Source of the DNA: Symbiodinium sp. CCMP2592
Lineage: Eukaryota; Sar; Dinophyceae; Suessiales; Symbiodiniaceae
NCBI GenBank assembly: GCA_905221615.1
Contig: CAJNDT010001890.1
Location: forward strand, 612,602 to 676,601
Direction of reading: 5' to 3'
Length of the DNA stretch: 64,000 bases
The notes under the pieces are model-generated. The model saw only the letters and a program-made list of their open reading frames with translations. It made no database searches and was not told the origin of the DNA. This document shows positions 30,943-39,837 of the stretch, one piece after another. The stretch's first letter is position 1; each line of letters starts with the position of its first letter. A program made the position numbers and the translations under genes.

Positions 30943-31230
30943 CTAAACTAAACTCCAACACGCCAATGCTTGCGGGGTTTTAGACGGTTTTGAACGGCGT
31001 TGGAGTCTTGAATGGTCGCTGCTCTGAGTGTTTTGCCAGCATGCGACCAGGGAGGATGGTGCAGACAGCGGCAGCTTGATCCCACACCACCTTCGAGGGT
31101 TGGAAACCTCATAAGGTTTGGAGGAGTACATGAGTTTAGAGTTGAGGGATGAGGCTTCATGATCGGCTTTGTAGAGTTGCATCAGCTTTTGCAAGGGCTT
31201 CAACATTTTGTACGCGAAGGATCCGGGCAC
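30943..31230 (-). CDS. Exon-like open frame, unknown product
   Basis: A 95-codon minus frame in non-repeat DNA (for example SFAYKMLKPLQKLMQLYKAD). A second minus frame overlaps its middle. No domain, and no clear splice sites chosen. Confidence 0.2.
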   Translation of the reverse strand: MPGSFAYKMLKPLQKLMQLYKADHEASSLNSKLMYSSKPYEVSNPRRWCGIKLPLSAPSSLVACWQNTQSSDHSRLQRRSKPSKTPQALACWSLV

Positions 31231-31427
31231 TTGGCAAGTGGGTCAGGTTTGAAGTGATAACTATTTGACTATCTTAATCGGGGCCATGCCAAGCCGAATC
31301 CTACAGTACTTTTTAAATATAACCCTAAACCCTACGCCCCTAAACCCTAAACCCATTGACTAAGCCACCTGAGTCCCTAAGTTAGCTACCCGAGCACTCC
31401 GAATTCGCTTGAACTATGACTCATATG

Positions 31428-31532
31428 AGTGGTTGTCAGACTTATGGTCCCTTCTTTGGGGTGTCCCTGATATAATACGGCGCCTAATATTTAGGGTACC
31501 CAAAAAGGGACCATGGTTTTGACAACTACCCG
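31428..31532. mobile_element. Family G miniature inverted element
   Basis: GTGGTTGTCAGACTTATGGT at the left and ACCATGGTTTTGACAACTAC at the right. Confidence 0.8.
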
Positions 31533-31669
31533 AATTGGGGCTCAGAGTTTTGGTTGTAGGATTTGTACTGTAAAGCATCATGAATCAATGAAGAGATGTT
31601 CCTTAACCCAGGGGCTTTACAGTCTCTGGGTGGGACCTTATAACGCTTCAAGCCCTTAAACTCTGATAG

Positions 31670-31935
31670 CATCCTAGAATCCTAAACCCCTTCTAGATCC
31701 GTTACAAGGCTCCTTTCAAGGAACCACGGAACCTTTAACCCTAAACCCTGAAACCTAGATCCGTTATGAGGCTCCTTGTAAGGAGCCACTGAACCTTAAA
31801 CCCCAAACCCTGAAACCCTGAACCCTCGACTCTGCACCTTATAAACTCTAAACCCTAAGCCCTAAACCCTAACCCTAAACCTGAAACCCTGAACCCTCAA
31901 CTCTAAACCCCTAAGGTTCTAAACCCCAAACCATC
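31670..31935. repeat. Degenerate CCCTAAA text with GATCCGTTA units
   Basis: Two copies of TAGATCCGTTA(C/T)(A/G)AGGCTCC about 60 bp apart, surrounded by AACCCTAAACCC variants. Confidence 0.6.
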
Positions 31936-31941
31936 AACTTA

Positions 31942-32027
31942 GCTTTGGTTAGTAGGGAATGGAGGAATGGGGTACAATGATCACTATCCTACTACTACCA
32001 TTCTTCCATTCCCTACTAACCAAAGGT
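31942..32027. mobile_element. Miniature inverted element, single copy
   Basis: CTTTGGTTAGTAGGGAATGG at the left and TTCCCTACTAACCAAAGG at the right, a close to perfect hairpin. Confidence 0.75.
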
Positions 32028-32032
32028 AAGTC

Positions 32033-32319
32033 AAAGAGCACCTCACGAAACCTCTCAGGAACAGTACAAGGGATCCCAGCTCTAATCCTCGTAAAGCCAT
32101 GTTCCTACTTTCTGGCTTCTACTATAAACCCCAAACCATCAAAGAGCCCTAAACCTGAAACCCTGAAACCCTGAACCCTAAGCACTAAACCCCTAAACTC
32201 TAAACCCCAAACCATCAAACCCTTTCTGGCTTCAACTATAAACCCCAAAAACCAATAAGACCTACCCTAAACCCTAAACCCTAAACCCTAAACCCTAAAC
32301 CCTAAAAGAGCACCTCACG
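32033..32319. repeat. B half copy and CCCTAAA tract between 15 bp direct repeats
   Basis: AAAGAGCACCTCACG occurs at 32033-32047 and 32305-32319. Between them lie the right half of a B element (CATGTTCCTACTTTCTGGCT, about 32070-32126) and CCCTAAA DNA, clean at 32264-32305. Confidence 0.6.
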
Positions 32320-32406
32320 GACGTGGGAGAAACCTCGCAAGGCGCTTGATCCTCGGGCAGCGCTTGCACCAAGTCCTCAGGGCTCAGTGACCCTATGCCT
32401 CCAGGG

Positions 32407-32460
32407 ACCTCCCTAAACCCTAAACCCTAAACCCTAAACCCTAAACCCTAAACCCTATTA
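32407..32460. repeat. CCCTAAA tract
   Basis: Seven near-perfect heptamers ending CCCTATTATGGGG. Confidence 0.9.
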
Positions 32461-32639
32461 TGGGGTCCTTCAGGGGTCTAGGGCCCTAACTATGAGGGTC
32501 CTTGGAGACAAAGGGTGTTTTTATTTTGTTGCGGGCCCTTTTCCGTAGCATTGGGGGCTTTAGGTTTCAGGGTTTAGGGGGGGTTAGGGATTTAAGGGGT
32601 GAGGGTTTCGCGGTTTAGGGAAGCCGGGTTTCGGAATAA

Positions 32640-32863
32640 TTATGGAATTTAGGGTTCCGGACTCAGTGGCCCAGCGGCTATGTGTATCTAGATTTCGTGA
32701 GCTTCTTACACAGGCTGAAAGGGCTTTATGGCTTCTTGGACAAGCTCTAGGGCGTGCAGGTGAGGGGCTGGCATCAAGGGGGAGGTTGCGAACAGGACAA
32801 CACCATCTGCAACCTACGCCGCGTGAAGCCTGGCTTCAAAACACCCTACATCCTATTCGCACC
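32640..32863 (+). CDS. Exon-like open segment abutting an H element
   Basis: The plus strand is open in two frames. One, from ATG 32642, reads QRLCVSRFRELLTQAERALW. The other, from 32754, reads DNTICNLRRVKPGFKTPYIL. Non-repeat DNA stops exactly where the H element starts at 32864, so the segment could be an exon with H in the adjoining intron. Frame unresolved. No domain recognised. Confidence 0.28.
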
Positions 32864-32976
32864 TACCCAGAGACTCCAATATCCCTTATTTAAGGAACAC
32901 ACCTTAAATCATATTCGGGATCCTACTGTAATTTGAGGTATATTCCTTAATTAAGGGATATTGGAGTCTCTGGGTA
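32864..32976. mobile_element. Family H miniature inverted element
   Basis: TACCCAGAGACTCCAATATC at the left and GATATTGGAGTCTCTGGGTA at the right. The arms are complementary over about 45 bp. TA-bounded. Confidence 0.9.
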
Positions 32977-33005
32977 TTGCTAGACTGCTACATCTAATCC
33001 AGGCC

Positions 33006-33116
33006 TAGACCTCAGAGTAACCTAGGAATATAAAGGGTGCCCTTTTTGATTTAAAGCAGCTTATAAGGCAACCTAGACACTAAATAAAAAACGGAATAAG
33101 GGCCTACTCTGGTTCC
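33006..33116. mobile_element. Family J miniature inverted element
   Basis: TAGACCTCAGAGTAACCTAG at the left and AGGGCCTACTCTGGTTCCTC at the right, with the family's AAGGGTGCCCTTTTT internal palindrome. Confidence 0.8.
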
Positions 33117-33146
33117 TCTCGCAGGCCCTTCTCCACCCGTGTCATT

Positions 33147-33269
33147 CCCCAGACCCCCGGGAGGATCTAGAAAGTAGATCCCCTAATTTGGGGCCCTATA
33201 CTACTAAGCGTACTTTATAGGAACCCCCATTAAGGGACCTACTTTTTGGATCCTCCCGGGGGTCTGGGT
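33147..33269. mobile_element. Family M miniature inverted element
   Basis: CCCAGACCCCCGGGAGGATC at the left and GATCCTCCCGGGGGTCTGGG at the right. Confidence 0.9.
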
Positions 33270-33341
33270 CGGCCCTGATCAAACGCCTCATCGAGGCCCT
33301 GAAGTAACTGTTTGCAGCGATATGAGATCCCGCTCAAATCC

Positions 33342-33417
33342 CAGTAGGGTTTAGGGTTTAGGGTTTAGGGTTCACGGTTTAGGGTTTAGGGTTTAGGGTT
33401 TACAGTACGCCTGAAAC
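33342..33417. repeat. TTTAGGG tract with 5 bp flanking duplication
   Basis: CAGTA precedes the array (33342-33346) and follows it (33413-33417). The array is nine heptamers with one TTCACGG variant. Five bases is short and could be chance. Confidence 0.6.
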
Positions 33418-33419
33418 AC

Positions 33420-33830
33420 CTACGCGAAAAGCCATGAACCTCATTGAATCGCCTCCAAGAATCCAACATGTTAACTTCATGAAGAACACTGAAACAACCA
33501 GAGCCCTCATGTGATACCTTTGAGAAGAAAACACCCTGTCTCGCACAACAGTGAGACTAAGACCAATACTCAAGAAAGAAGGCCTGAAATCAGATGGACG
33601 ATTTACTCCACCATAAGTCTGAGCTCAAAACACTAGACCCTGAACTCTGAACCCCCAAACCCTTAAACTCTCCCTGGTCCGAAGTACAAACAATCCTCTT
33701 CAGTCCCTGGAGTCGCTATTACAACAACCTAACAACCTAAATACTAAGTCCCAAATTTCCTAAACCCTGTAAACAATAAACCCCGATCCCCAAACCCGAC
33801 ATGGGAGCCAAAACTTACCATTTTAGGGGC
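33420..33830. other. Unique DNA with decayed CCCTAAA words
   Basis: No inverted element or convincing frame. CCTGAACTCTGAACCC and CCTAAACCC words after 33630. Confidence 0.4.
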
Positions 33831-33835
33831 TTATA

Positions 33836-33895
33836 CGGTTCTACCCTCTAGACAAGGGGTCATAACCTACTATTTTCTAGGGTTTGGAGTTTTCC
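33836..33895. repeat. Two-copy dispersed repeat (TTCTACCCT...)
   Basis: GGTTCTACCCTCTAGACAAG, GGGGTCATAACCTACTATTT and TAGGGTTTGG match 63539-63592. Confidence 0.6.
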
Positions 33896-34011
33896 ACGAA
33901 CCCCTAAAACCTGAAAATCTGAAAAGACGGAGAAGGCCGAGCTCCCCCACAATGCGCAAGTTCTCCTCGTAGCACGGCCTTGCGGGTAGACGGCTTAAGG
34001 TCTAGGGCTTA

Positions 34012-34128
34012 TACAGTAGAAGCCAGAAAGTTGGAACATGGATTTAGGCGGATTAGTGCTAGGATCTCTTATATTTTACCTGAATGGCATGGGGATAATG
34101 ATGTTCCAGCTTTCTGGCTTCTACTGCA
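34012..34128. mobile_element. Family B miniature inverted element, well preserved
   Basis: TACAGTAGAAGCCAGAAAGT at the left and CAGCTTTCTGGCTTCTACTG at the right. The best copy for defining both ends. Confidence 0.9.
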
Positions 34129-34228
34129 GGGTTTTAGGGATAGGGTTGAATCGTCTTGGGATTAGGGTCTATAGGGTTTAGGGTCAGGGTCTAGGTTCCC
34201 CGGGGCTAGTCTTTGGGGTTAGGGATTA

Positions 34229-34335
34229 CTACTATTTGCTTAAGAAACCACCCAAAAAATAAAAATAATAATACCTATATTACCACCATAAGGAATATAT
34301 TTTTTATTTTTTTGGTGTTCTTAAGCAAATAGTAG
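34229..34335. mobile_element. AT-rich miniature inverted element, single copy
   Basis: TACTATTTGCTTAAGAA at the left and TTCTTAAGCAAATAGTAG at the right, with AAAAAATAAAAATA mirrored by TATTTTTTATTTTTTT. Confidence 0.75.
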
Positions 34336-34735
34336 ACTAAGGTTAAGTAGGGCTTGGTCTAGTGAGACTGTGCAGGTCCTTCACTGAATTCTTGTTTGAA
34401 GTTTTAGGGTTTAGGGTTTAGGGTTTAGGTTTAGGCTTGGGGCGTAGGATTTATGGTATAGAGTTTAGGGTGCGTTTAGGGTTCAATTTACGTTACTAGA
34501 ATGAGGAAACCGCGTTTTTCCACAAAAGATCCTTACTATGGCGACATCCTTAACAAGAAGCCAGCTTATAGGGCTTATATAAGGGCAGGGACCCAAACAA
34601 TCAGAACTGGAATAGTGTTCCGCTAAAAGGTCCCCAAAGGGCTCTATAAATATTAGTAGGCAGCTTAAGCTTCAGAAAACACTTGCTCGGCCAACTCCTT
34701 CCTACCATATGGGGTGGCAGGTTTAGATTAATATC

Positions 34736-34915
34736 TGCGTTTCCAAAAAAAATCCGTATTTTGGTATCCTTATTAAGGGTCCCCTAGTCTCGGAAACCCC
34801 CAACCCTAAACCCTAAACCATTCTAGAAACCTTTAATTAGAGGAACCCTTATAGATCCCTTTAAAGGAATCTTTCTTTCGTTATTGGGGTCCCCTCTTTT
34901 CGGAAACCCCCATAT
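34736..34915. repeat. Shortened F element plus a solitary F arm
   Basis: GCGTTTCCAAAAAAAATCC to CCCCTAGTCTCGGAAACCCC (34736-34802), then after T text a second right arm CCCCTCTTTTCGGAAACCCC at 34891-34910. Confidence 0.65.
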
Positions 34916-35014
34916 GACAATTAAAGGCAAACACCGCGAGCCAGGGTCCTGGGGTCTCTGGGGACTGTTGCATACGACCGCCGCATCCCTAGTGCAGAAG
35001 CACGAAACTGTAGC

Positions 35015-35105
35015 TTTCGGGTTGAGGGTTTAGGGTTTGGGGTTTAGGGTTTGGGGTTTATGGGGTTTGGGGTATAGGGGTTTGGGGTTTAGGGGTTAGG
35101 GCAGC
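35015..35105. repeat. Telomere-like TTTAGGG/TTTGGGG tract
   Basis: Alternating TTTAGGG and TTTGGGG units. Confidence 0.85.
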
Positions 35106-35167
35106 CCCGAAGCCTAAACCGTACACACTGCAATTCTGAAGCTCCGAACCCCAGGGCCCTTAACCTC

Positions 35168-35274
35168 TCTTCTTTCATCAACCGGCCCCACAAAGTTCAA
35201 GCTTTCGAAGACAGAGCTATATAATAATGTATAAGGCCAAAAAGTCTAAAGTTCCCCCGTTCACTGTCTAAGTA
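35168..35274. repeat. Dispersed repeat family R
   Basis: CTTCTTTCATCAACCGGCCC to CACTGTCTAAGTAACC, with AAGACAGAGCTATATAATAA and GCCAAAAAGTCTAAAG. Confidence 0.65.
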
Positions 35275-35357
35275 ACCTTATAAGCTGCCATGCCAAAACC
35301 CTAAACCCTAAACCCTTCAAAGCTTCCCGAAAGCCCTGGCAACTCCTCCGAGGACTC

Positions 35358-35522
35358 CTTTCAACCCCCATAAATCCCGGAATTAGGTAGGTTTAGGGTT
35401 TAGGGTTTGGGGTTTAGGGTTTAGGGTTTAGGTTTTGGGTTTTGGGTTTGGGGTTTAGGGTTTAGGGTTTGGGGTTTAGGGTTTGGGGTTTAGGGTTTAA
35501 ACCCTTTCAACCCTAAATTCGG
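35358..35522. repeat. TTTAGGG/TTTGGGG array between diverged direct repeats
   Basis: CCTTTCAACCCCCATAAATC (35358 onward) resembles CCTTTCAACCCTAAATTCGG (35504 onward). The array at 35390-35500 lies between. Small indels separate the flanks. Confidence 0.5.
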
Positions 35523-35864
35523 TAAAGCTCCACGAACTTCTGAGTGCCGCACGTTTCAGCACTCTGCAGCCTCGCAATGACACCACCACAGAAATACACG
35601 GTGGCCTGGAAAACCTTCATGTCACTATTCCTTCGTAGGCCTCCTCAATGGAATTGTAGTATATGTGATAGTAGTATAGTGGAGCCCCTTCTTCATGAAA
35701 CTCCATGAACTAAAGTCCCTAAACCCTAAACCTTAAACCCAAACCCCAAAACCCTAAATCATTAGTATAGTACACCCGAAGGATCCGATACTAACTCTTG
35801 GGCTCTCTAGTACATGCCTCTGTGCGCAGGGTTCCCAACCTCAACTTAGAACTGGAAATCTTTC

Positions 35865-35996
35865 TTCCCCAATAAGCCACAAAACTGTAGGGTCTAGGGG
35901 TTAGGGTACAGAAACGAAAGGTTCAGCCATCAGATTACTACTGAACTACCAGAGAGCCCAAAAAGTTTAAGGGTTGGGCAATGGAGAATTTAGCTG
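35865..35996. repeat. Family Q copy with TTAGGG-like insertion
   Basis: TCCCCAATAAGCCACA is split from AGAAACGAAAGG by about 22 bp of TAGGGTCTAGGGGTTAGGGT absent from other Q copies. ACAAAAC before and ACAGAAAC after may be a short duplication. Confidence 0.6.
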
Positions 35997-36298
35997 TGAG
36001 CCCCTAAACCCTTTTCCCCAAAACAACCCAAAACCACGAAACCCTCCGAAACCCTAAAACAAGAGTCTAGGAGCTAGTAGGTCAGTTGCTAGTAACTCTA
36101 TACTATTTATGCTACTGCTCAGGCTAACAAGGACATTAAAGCCTGGACCCTAAGAGGAGCCGAGATCGCCTTAAGCTCTACCTGGACACGGAGTGACCCA
36201 CCTCTTTTCAGGACCAACCCTAAACCCAAACCCCCAAGGAAATCATCATAAGGAACCCTGAAAAGCACGCTCTTTAGGGTCCATGTCGGACCGTCTTT

Positions 36299-36392
36299 AC
36301 CCAGACCACCGGGAGGATCCAAAAAGTAGATCCCTCAATGGGTGATCCTATAAAGTACCCTTAGTAGTATAGCGCCCCAAATTACGGGATCT
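36299..36392. mobile_element. Truncated family M element
   Basis: TACCCAGACCACCGGGAGGA starts normally. The right arm stops at GGGATCTACTT and lacks the terminal GGGGGTCTGGG. Confidence 0.65.
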
Positions 36393-36562
36393 ACTTGCCC
36401 TTATAGATCCCTAAACCCTAAACCCAAAAGGAGCCCTTTACAGGAACCCTACTCAGTCCCATGATCCTCCAAAGGGGGGCGGAGCTCCCCTGGCCTGATG
36501 CGATCAGCCGCTTTGAAACCGCCAGAGCCTGCGGAAAGAAGCGAAGTTGCAACATGTAGGGT

Positions 36563-36678
36563 CCCCAAAAGCTCCAATGTCCCTTAATTAAGGAATATAC
36601 CTTGAATCATATTCGGGATCCTACTATAATTTAAGGTGTATTTTTTATGTAATTAGGGGATGTTGGAGTCTCTGGGTC
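36563..36678. mobile_element. Family H miniature inverted element
   Basis: CCCCAAAAGCTCCAATGTCC at the left (altered terminus) and GATGTTGGAGTCTCTGGG at the right. Confidence 0.75.
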
Positions 36679-36889
36679 GTTTTGGGGCTTCGAGGCTTCA
36701 GTGTAGCTTTTTGCGAACGCCTTTTTCCATCCACCTGCATACCCACCAGCCCTTTTTTTAAGCCGGTGCATACTTCTTCTAAGTATCTTCCTGAACGGGT
36801 TTAGGTGTTTAAGGGTGCAGGGGTTTAGGGTTTTAAAGGTTTTACGGGCTCACGGGCTCTCGTTAGTCGGACTCCCGAACGAACGTGAC

Positions 36890-36925
36890 CCTAAACCCTA
36901 AACCCTAAACCCTAAACCCTAATTT
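36890..36925. repeat. CCCTAAA tract
   Basis: Five perfect heptamers. Confidence 0.9.
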
Positions 36926-37021
36926 TCCCCGAGCCTTCCACGAGGAGGTCGAAAGGTTGTCCGTACTCGACGACCTGCAAAAAAAGGCTACGGTACAGGG
37001 CTCAGGGTTTGGGGTTTAGGG

Positions 37022-37095
37022 GTCTAGACCCAAGAGTAACCTAGGAATAAAAGGCGTGCCCGTTTTGGTCTAAAAGGGGTTATTGGGGAACCTAA
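37022..37095. repeat. Partial family J element
   Basis: CTAGACCCAAGAGTAACCTA to GGGGAACCTAAACCC. The right terminus is lost. Confidence 0.65.
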
Positions 37096-37331
37096 ACCCA
37101 AAACGTAGCTGGGGTTCAGGGTTCAGGCTTTAGGCGGCAGGGTACAAAACACGGTAGGGCTCTTAAGGAAAACAACCATCGACCCCAACCCCAGTCCTTC
37201 AGTAAGAATTGCTTGAAAAAGGTGCTCCTTAAAGGATCTGCGCATTCCTCCATATAGGGGTCGGAAAGTAGCAGTCCCTGAAAGCCGCTATGATATAATC
37301 TCCCCCCCAAAAACCCTAAAGGCCCCTCTGT

Positions 37332-37562
37332 TCCCAGAGACTCCAATACCCCTTAGTCAAGGAATACACCTTAAATCGTATATTGGGGACCCTACTATAG
37401 TTTAAGGTATACTCCTTAGTTAAGGTACTAGACCTAAGAGTAGCCTAGGCATAAAAAGGGTGCCCTTTTTGGGTTAAAGGGGCTTATAAGGGAACCTGAA
37501 CCCTTAAAAAGGGAATAAGGGCCTACTCTGGGTCCTAGGGTATAATGGAGTCCTTATGTTCT
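37332..37562. mobile_element. Family H element with nested J element
   Basis: The H left end CCCAGAGACTCCAATACCCC runs to TTAAGG at 37426. A complete J lies at 37427-37540, followed by GGTATAATGGAGTCCTTATG, the altered H right end. TA on both sides of J fits a TA duplication. Confidence 0.7.
37427..37540. mobile_element. Family J miniature inverted element (nested in H)
   Basis: TACTAGACCTAAGAGTAGCC at the left and CCTACTCTGGGTCCTAGGGT at the right. Confidence 0.85.
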
Positions 37563-37609
37563 CCGGGGAGCTCTAGGGCAACTCGGGGGCCGAAACAGGC
37601 ACTGGACTT

Positions 37610-37742
37610 TGACGTAACCAGGGAGAAAAAAGTATAGACTTTTATTTCATAATGGTTCCTTTAAGGAACAGGTAGCAAAAGTATAGACTTGCATTTCATA
37701 TAATGGCTCCTTTAAGGAACAGCTAGCAAAAAAGTGTTCAAG
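37610..37742. repeat. Family V repeat, internally duplicated
   Basis: GACTTTGACGTAACCAGGGA, then AAGTATAGACTTTTATTTCA and GTTCCTTTAAGGAACAGGTA repeated once (65 bp apart). On the minus strand, the bases after GTCAAAG read SACFGPRVALELPG, which may be coding. Confidence 0.65.
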
Positions 37743-37824
37743 TACCCTAAACCCTAAACCCGAGGGCAGCAACTGTGTGCCTGAGTCTTCTCCACCGGGC
37801 CCTGTGCTGGCAATCGGATTGTTG

Positions 37825-37990
37825 ACGGGTTTAGGGTTTTAGGGTTTAGGGTTTAGGGTTTAGGGTTCAGGGGTTTAGGGTTTAGGGGTTTACAGGAATT
37901 AGGGTTCGGGGGTTCGAGGGTTTAGGGGGTTAGGGGGCTTAAGTTTAAGGGTTCAGGGGTTAGGGGTTCAGGCTTCGGGGGTTTGGGGGG
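37825..37990. repeat. Telomere-like TTTAGGG region
   Basis: Clean heptamers to 37870, then GGGGTTCAGG and GGGTTTAGGGGG variants. Confidence 0.8.
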
Positions 37991-38317
37991 TTTAGGGTTT
38001 AAGTTCAGGATTTCGAGGTTCATAGAACTTGGGGATTTAGGGCAAAAAGGGGTGTAGGGTTTGATGTCGGTGGAAGGGTTCAGCATGTCGGAGTTTAGTC
38101 TTCGAGCCTAGGGTTTCCCTTTAAAGGGCTCTATACATGGGCTACTGTAAGGGATCTATAAGGCTACTATAACATAGGAGCCTTAATAAGTAGAAGGGTT
38201 CCTATAAGGGTTTCTGTCAGTCTTCTAGAAGAGTTGCTAGAGTGGGGTTCCCGGTTCAGGGTTCGGGTGTAGGGCTGTGAGCACCGAGATTGGAGATTCG
38301 GGACCCGTCGCCTCTTT

Positions 38318-38668
38318 GGGTTTAAGGGTTTAGGGTTTGGGGCTTAGGGTCTATAGGGGTTTAGGGTTTGGGGTTTGGGTTTGGGGCTTAGGGGGTTTAG
38401 GGTTTAGGGTTTGGGTTTGGGGCGTAGGGTTTATAGGGGTTTAGGGTTTAGGGTTTGGGTTTGGGGCTTAGGGTTTATAGGGGTTTAGGGTTTGGGGTTT
38501 GGGTTTGGGGCTTAGGGTTTATAAGGGTTTAGGGTTTGGGGTTTGGGTTTAGGGCTTAGGGTTTATAGGGGTTTAGGGTTTGGGGTTTGGGTTTGGGGCT
38601 TAGGGTTTATAGGGGTTTAGGGTTTGGGGTTTGGGTTTGGGGCTTAGGATTTGGGGCTTAGGGTGGGT
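38318..38668. repeat. Telomere-like higher-order repeat, 44-45 bp period
   Basis: A GGTTTATAGGGG marker recurs at about 38432, 38476, 38519, 38564 and 38609, separated by the same order of TTTAGGG, TTTGGGG, TTTGGGTTTGGGG and CTTAGGG units. Confidence 0.9.
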
Positions 38669-38719
38669 TTTAATAGTCTGGGTTCCTGTGAAGGAACTTG
38701 ATTGAAGTTACCACAACAA

Positions 38720-38830
38720 CTAGACCTAAGAGTAGCCTGGGAATAAAAAGGGTGCCCTTTTTGGGTTAAAGGGGACTTATAAGGGAACCTGAACCCTAAA
38801 AAGGGAATAAGGGCCTACTCTGGGTCCTAG
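38720..38830. mobile_element. Family J miniature inverted element
   Basis: CTAGACCTAAGAGTAGCCTG at the left and GCCTACTCTGGGTCCTAG at the right. Confidence 0.85.
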
Positions 38831-38840
38831 ACAAGGAAAC

Positions 38841-38952
38841 CCTTTGATTTATCATAGCTCCCTCTCAATGAACCCTAAACCCTAAACCCTAAACCCTAAG
38901 CCCTAAACCCTAAACCCTAAACCCTTTGATTTATCATAGCTCCCTCTCAATG
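38841..38952. repeat. CCCTAAA array with 30 bp flanking duplication
   Basis: The 30 bp at 38841-38870 (starts CCTTTGATTTATCATAGC, ends CTCTCAATG) recur exactly at 38923-38952. The 52 bp between are seven heptamers, one a CCCTAAG variant. Confidence 0.9.
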
Positions 38953-39062
38953 TAGCTGAAACTCAGTTCCTTAACTTAGGGGATGATTACCCTAGCCCAA
39001 AGCAGGTGAACCTTGTTGTCTATGGTAGCGTTATAGAAACCCCCAGAAGCTTAAAGATTACC

Positions 39063-39193
39063 TACTTAGAGGCCCAGGGGACTTAGTAAGTAGGTTATCA
39101 GTAGGGTTATAAGTACCCTGAATTGAGTTACCCCAATTAGAACCCTACTTATAACTTATAACCTACTTACTAAGTCCCCTGGGCCTCCAAGTA
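39063..39193. mobile_element. Family D miniature inverted element
   Basis: TACTTAGAGGCCCAGGGGAC at the left and CCCCTGGGCCTCCAAGTA at the right. ACTTATAAC is locally duplicated in the right arm. Confidence 0.85.
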
Positions 39194-39288
39194 CTCAGCT
39201 ACTACGCAAAGAACAGCCCAGTCGTCTTCTGGCCTGGACGCTGATGTACATGGCTTCCACCTTGAAGTAAGAGTCGAAGGGGCATGGC

Positions 39289-39451
39289 GCCTGGCAAGTA
39301 GCGTGGGAATGCTCTCTTCTTTCATCAACCGGGACCCAAACTTTCTGAGACAGAGCTAATATACAAAGCCAAAAAGTTTAAAGTTCCCCTGTTCGCTATC
39401 TAAGATAGCAGACCATGGGTTCAGGGTTTAGGGTTTAGGGCCTGGCAAGTA
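39289..39451. mobile_element. R element plus TTTAGGG tail between 12 bp duplications
   Basis: GCCTGGCAAGTA at 39289-39300 and 39440-39451. Between them lie an R copy (39312-39408) and GGTTCAGGGTTTAGGGTTTA. On the minus strand the right-hand copy follows CAAG and gives an AAG/GTACTT donor-like site, and the left-hand copy supplies a CCAG acceptor-like site. Confidence 0.65.
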
Positions 39452-39544
39452 CCTTGAGGGTTTATAGGCTTCCTCATTTTGAGGACAATTCGAACTCTTT
39501 GCTCAAAAGCCGCCTTCTTGGATGGAATATGCCTAAACCCTTAT

Positions 39545-39606
39545 ATACTATAGCTATAACAAGGAACCCCCCAAAATAGTATAGTTAATTATTGAGGCCC
39601 CTATAG
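39545..39606. repeat. S right half
   Basis: TATAACAAGGAACCCCCCAA and TAATTATTGAGGCCCCTATA. Confidence 0.65.
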
Positions 39607-39651
39607 TACCAACCCGAAAAGATAGAAAGCTCCAAACGCTTCACGCACAAC

Positions 39652-39751
39652 GCTTGATGGTATAAATCCTGCATTACCTTAAGGACTCTAGACTATGTGA
39701 ATTACAATACATTCCTTATTATGGGTCATGCAGGATTTTTAATCACCAACA
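39652..39751. mobile_element. Family E miniature inverted element
   Basis: TTGATGGTATAAATCCTGCA at the left and TGCAGGATTTTTAATCACCA at the right. Confidence 0.75.
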
Positions 39752-39837
39752 GAAGGACTGCCTGAAACCAGTGCCTCAGATCGACTGCGATGCGTGCCTC
39801 GTCGCACCAGCAAACCTTCAGCTCAACGGCCTGGGTC

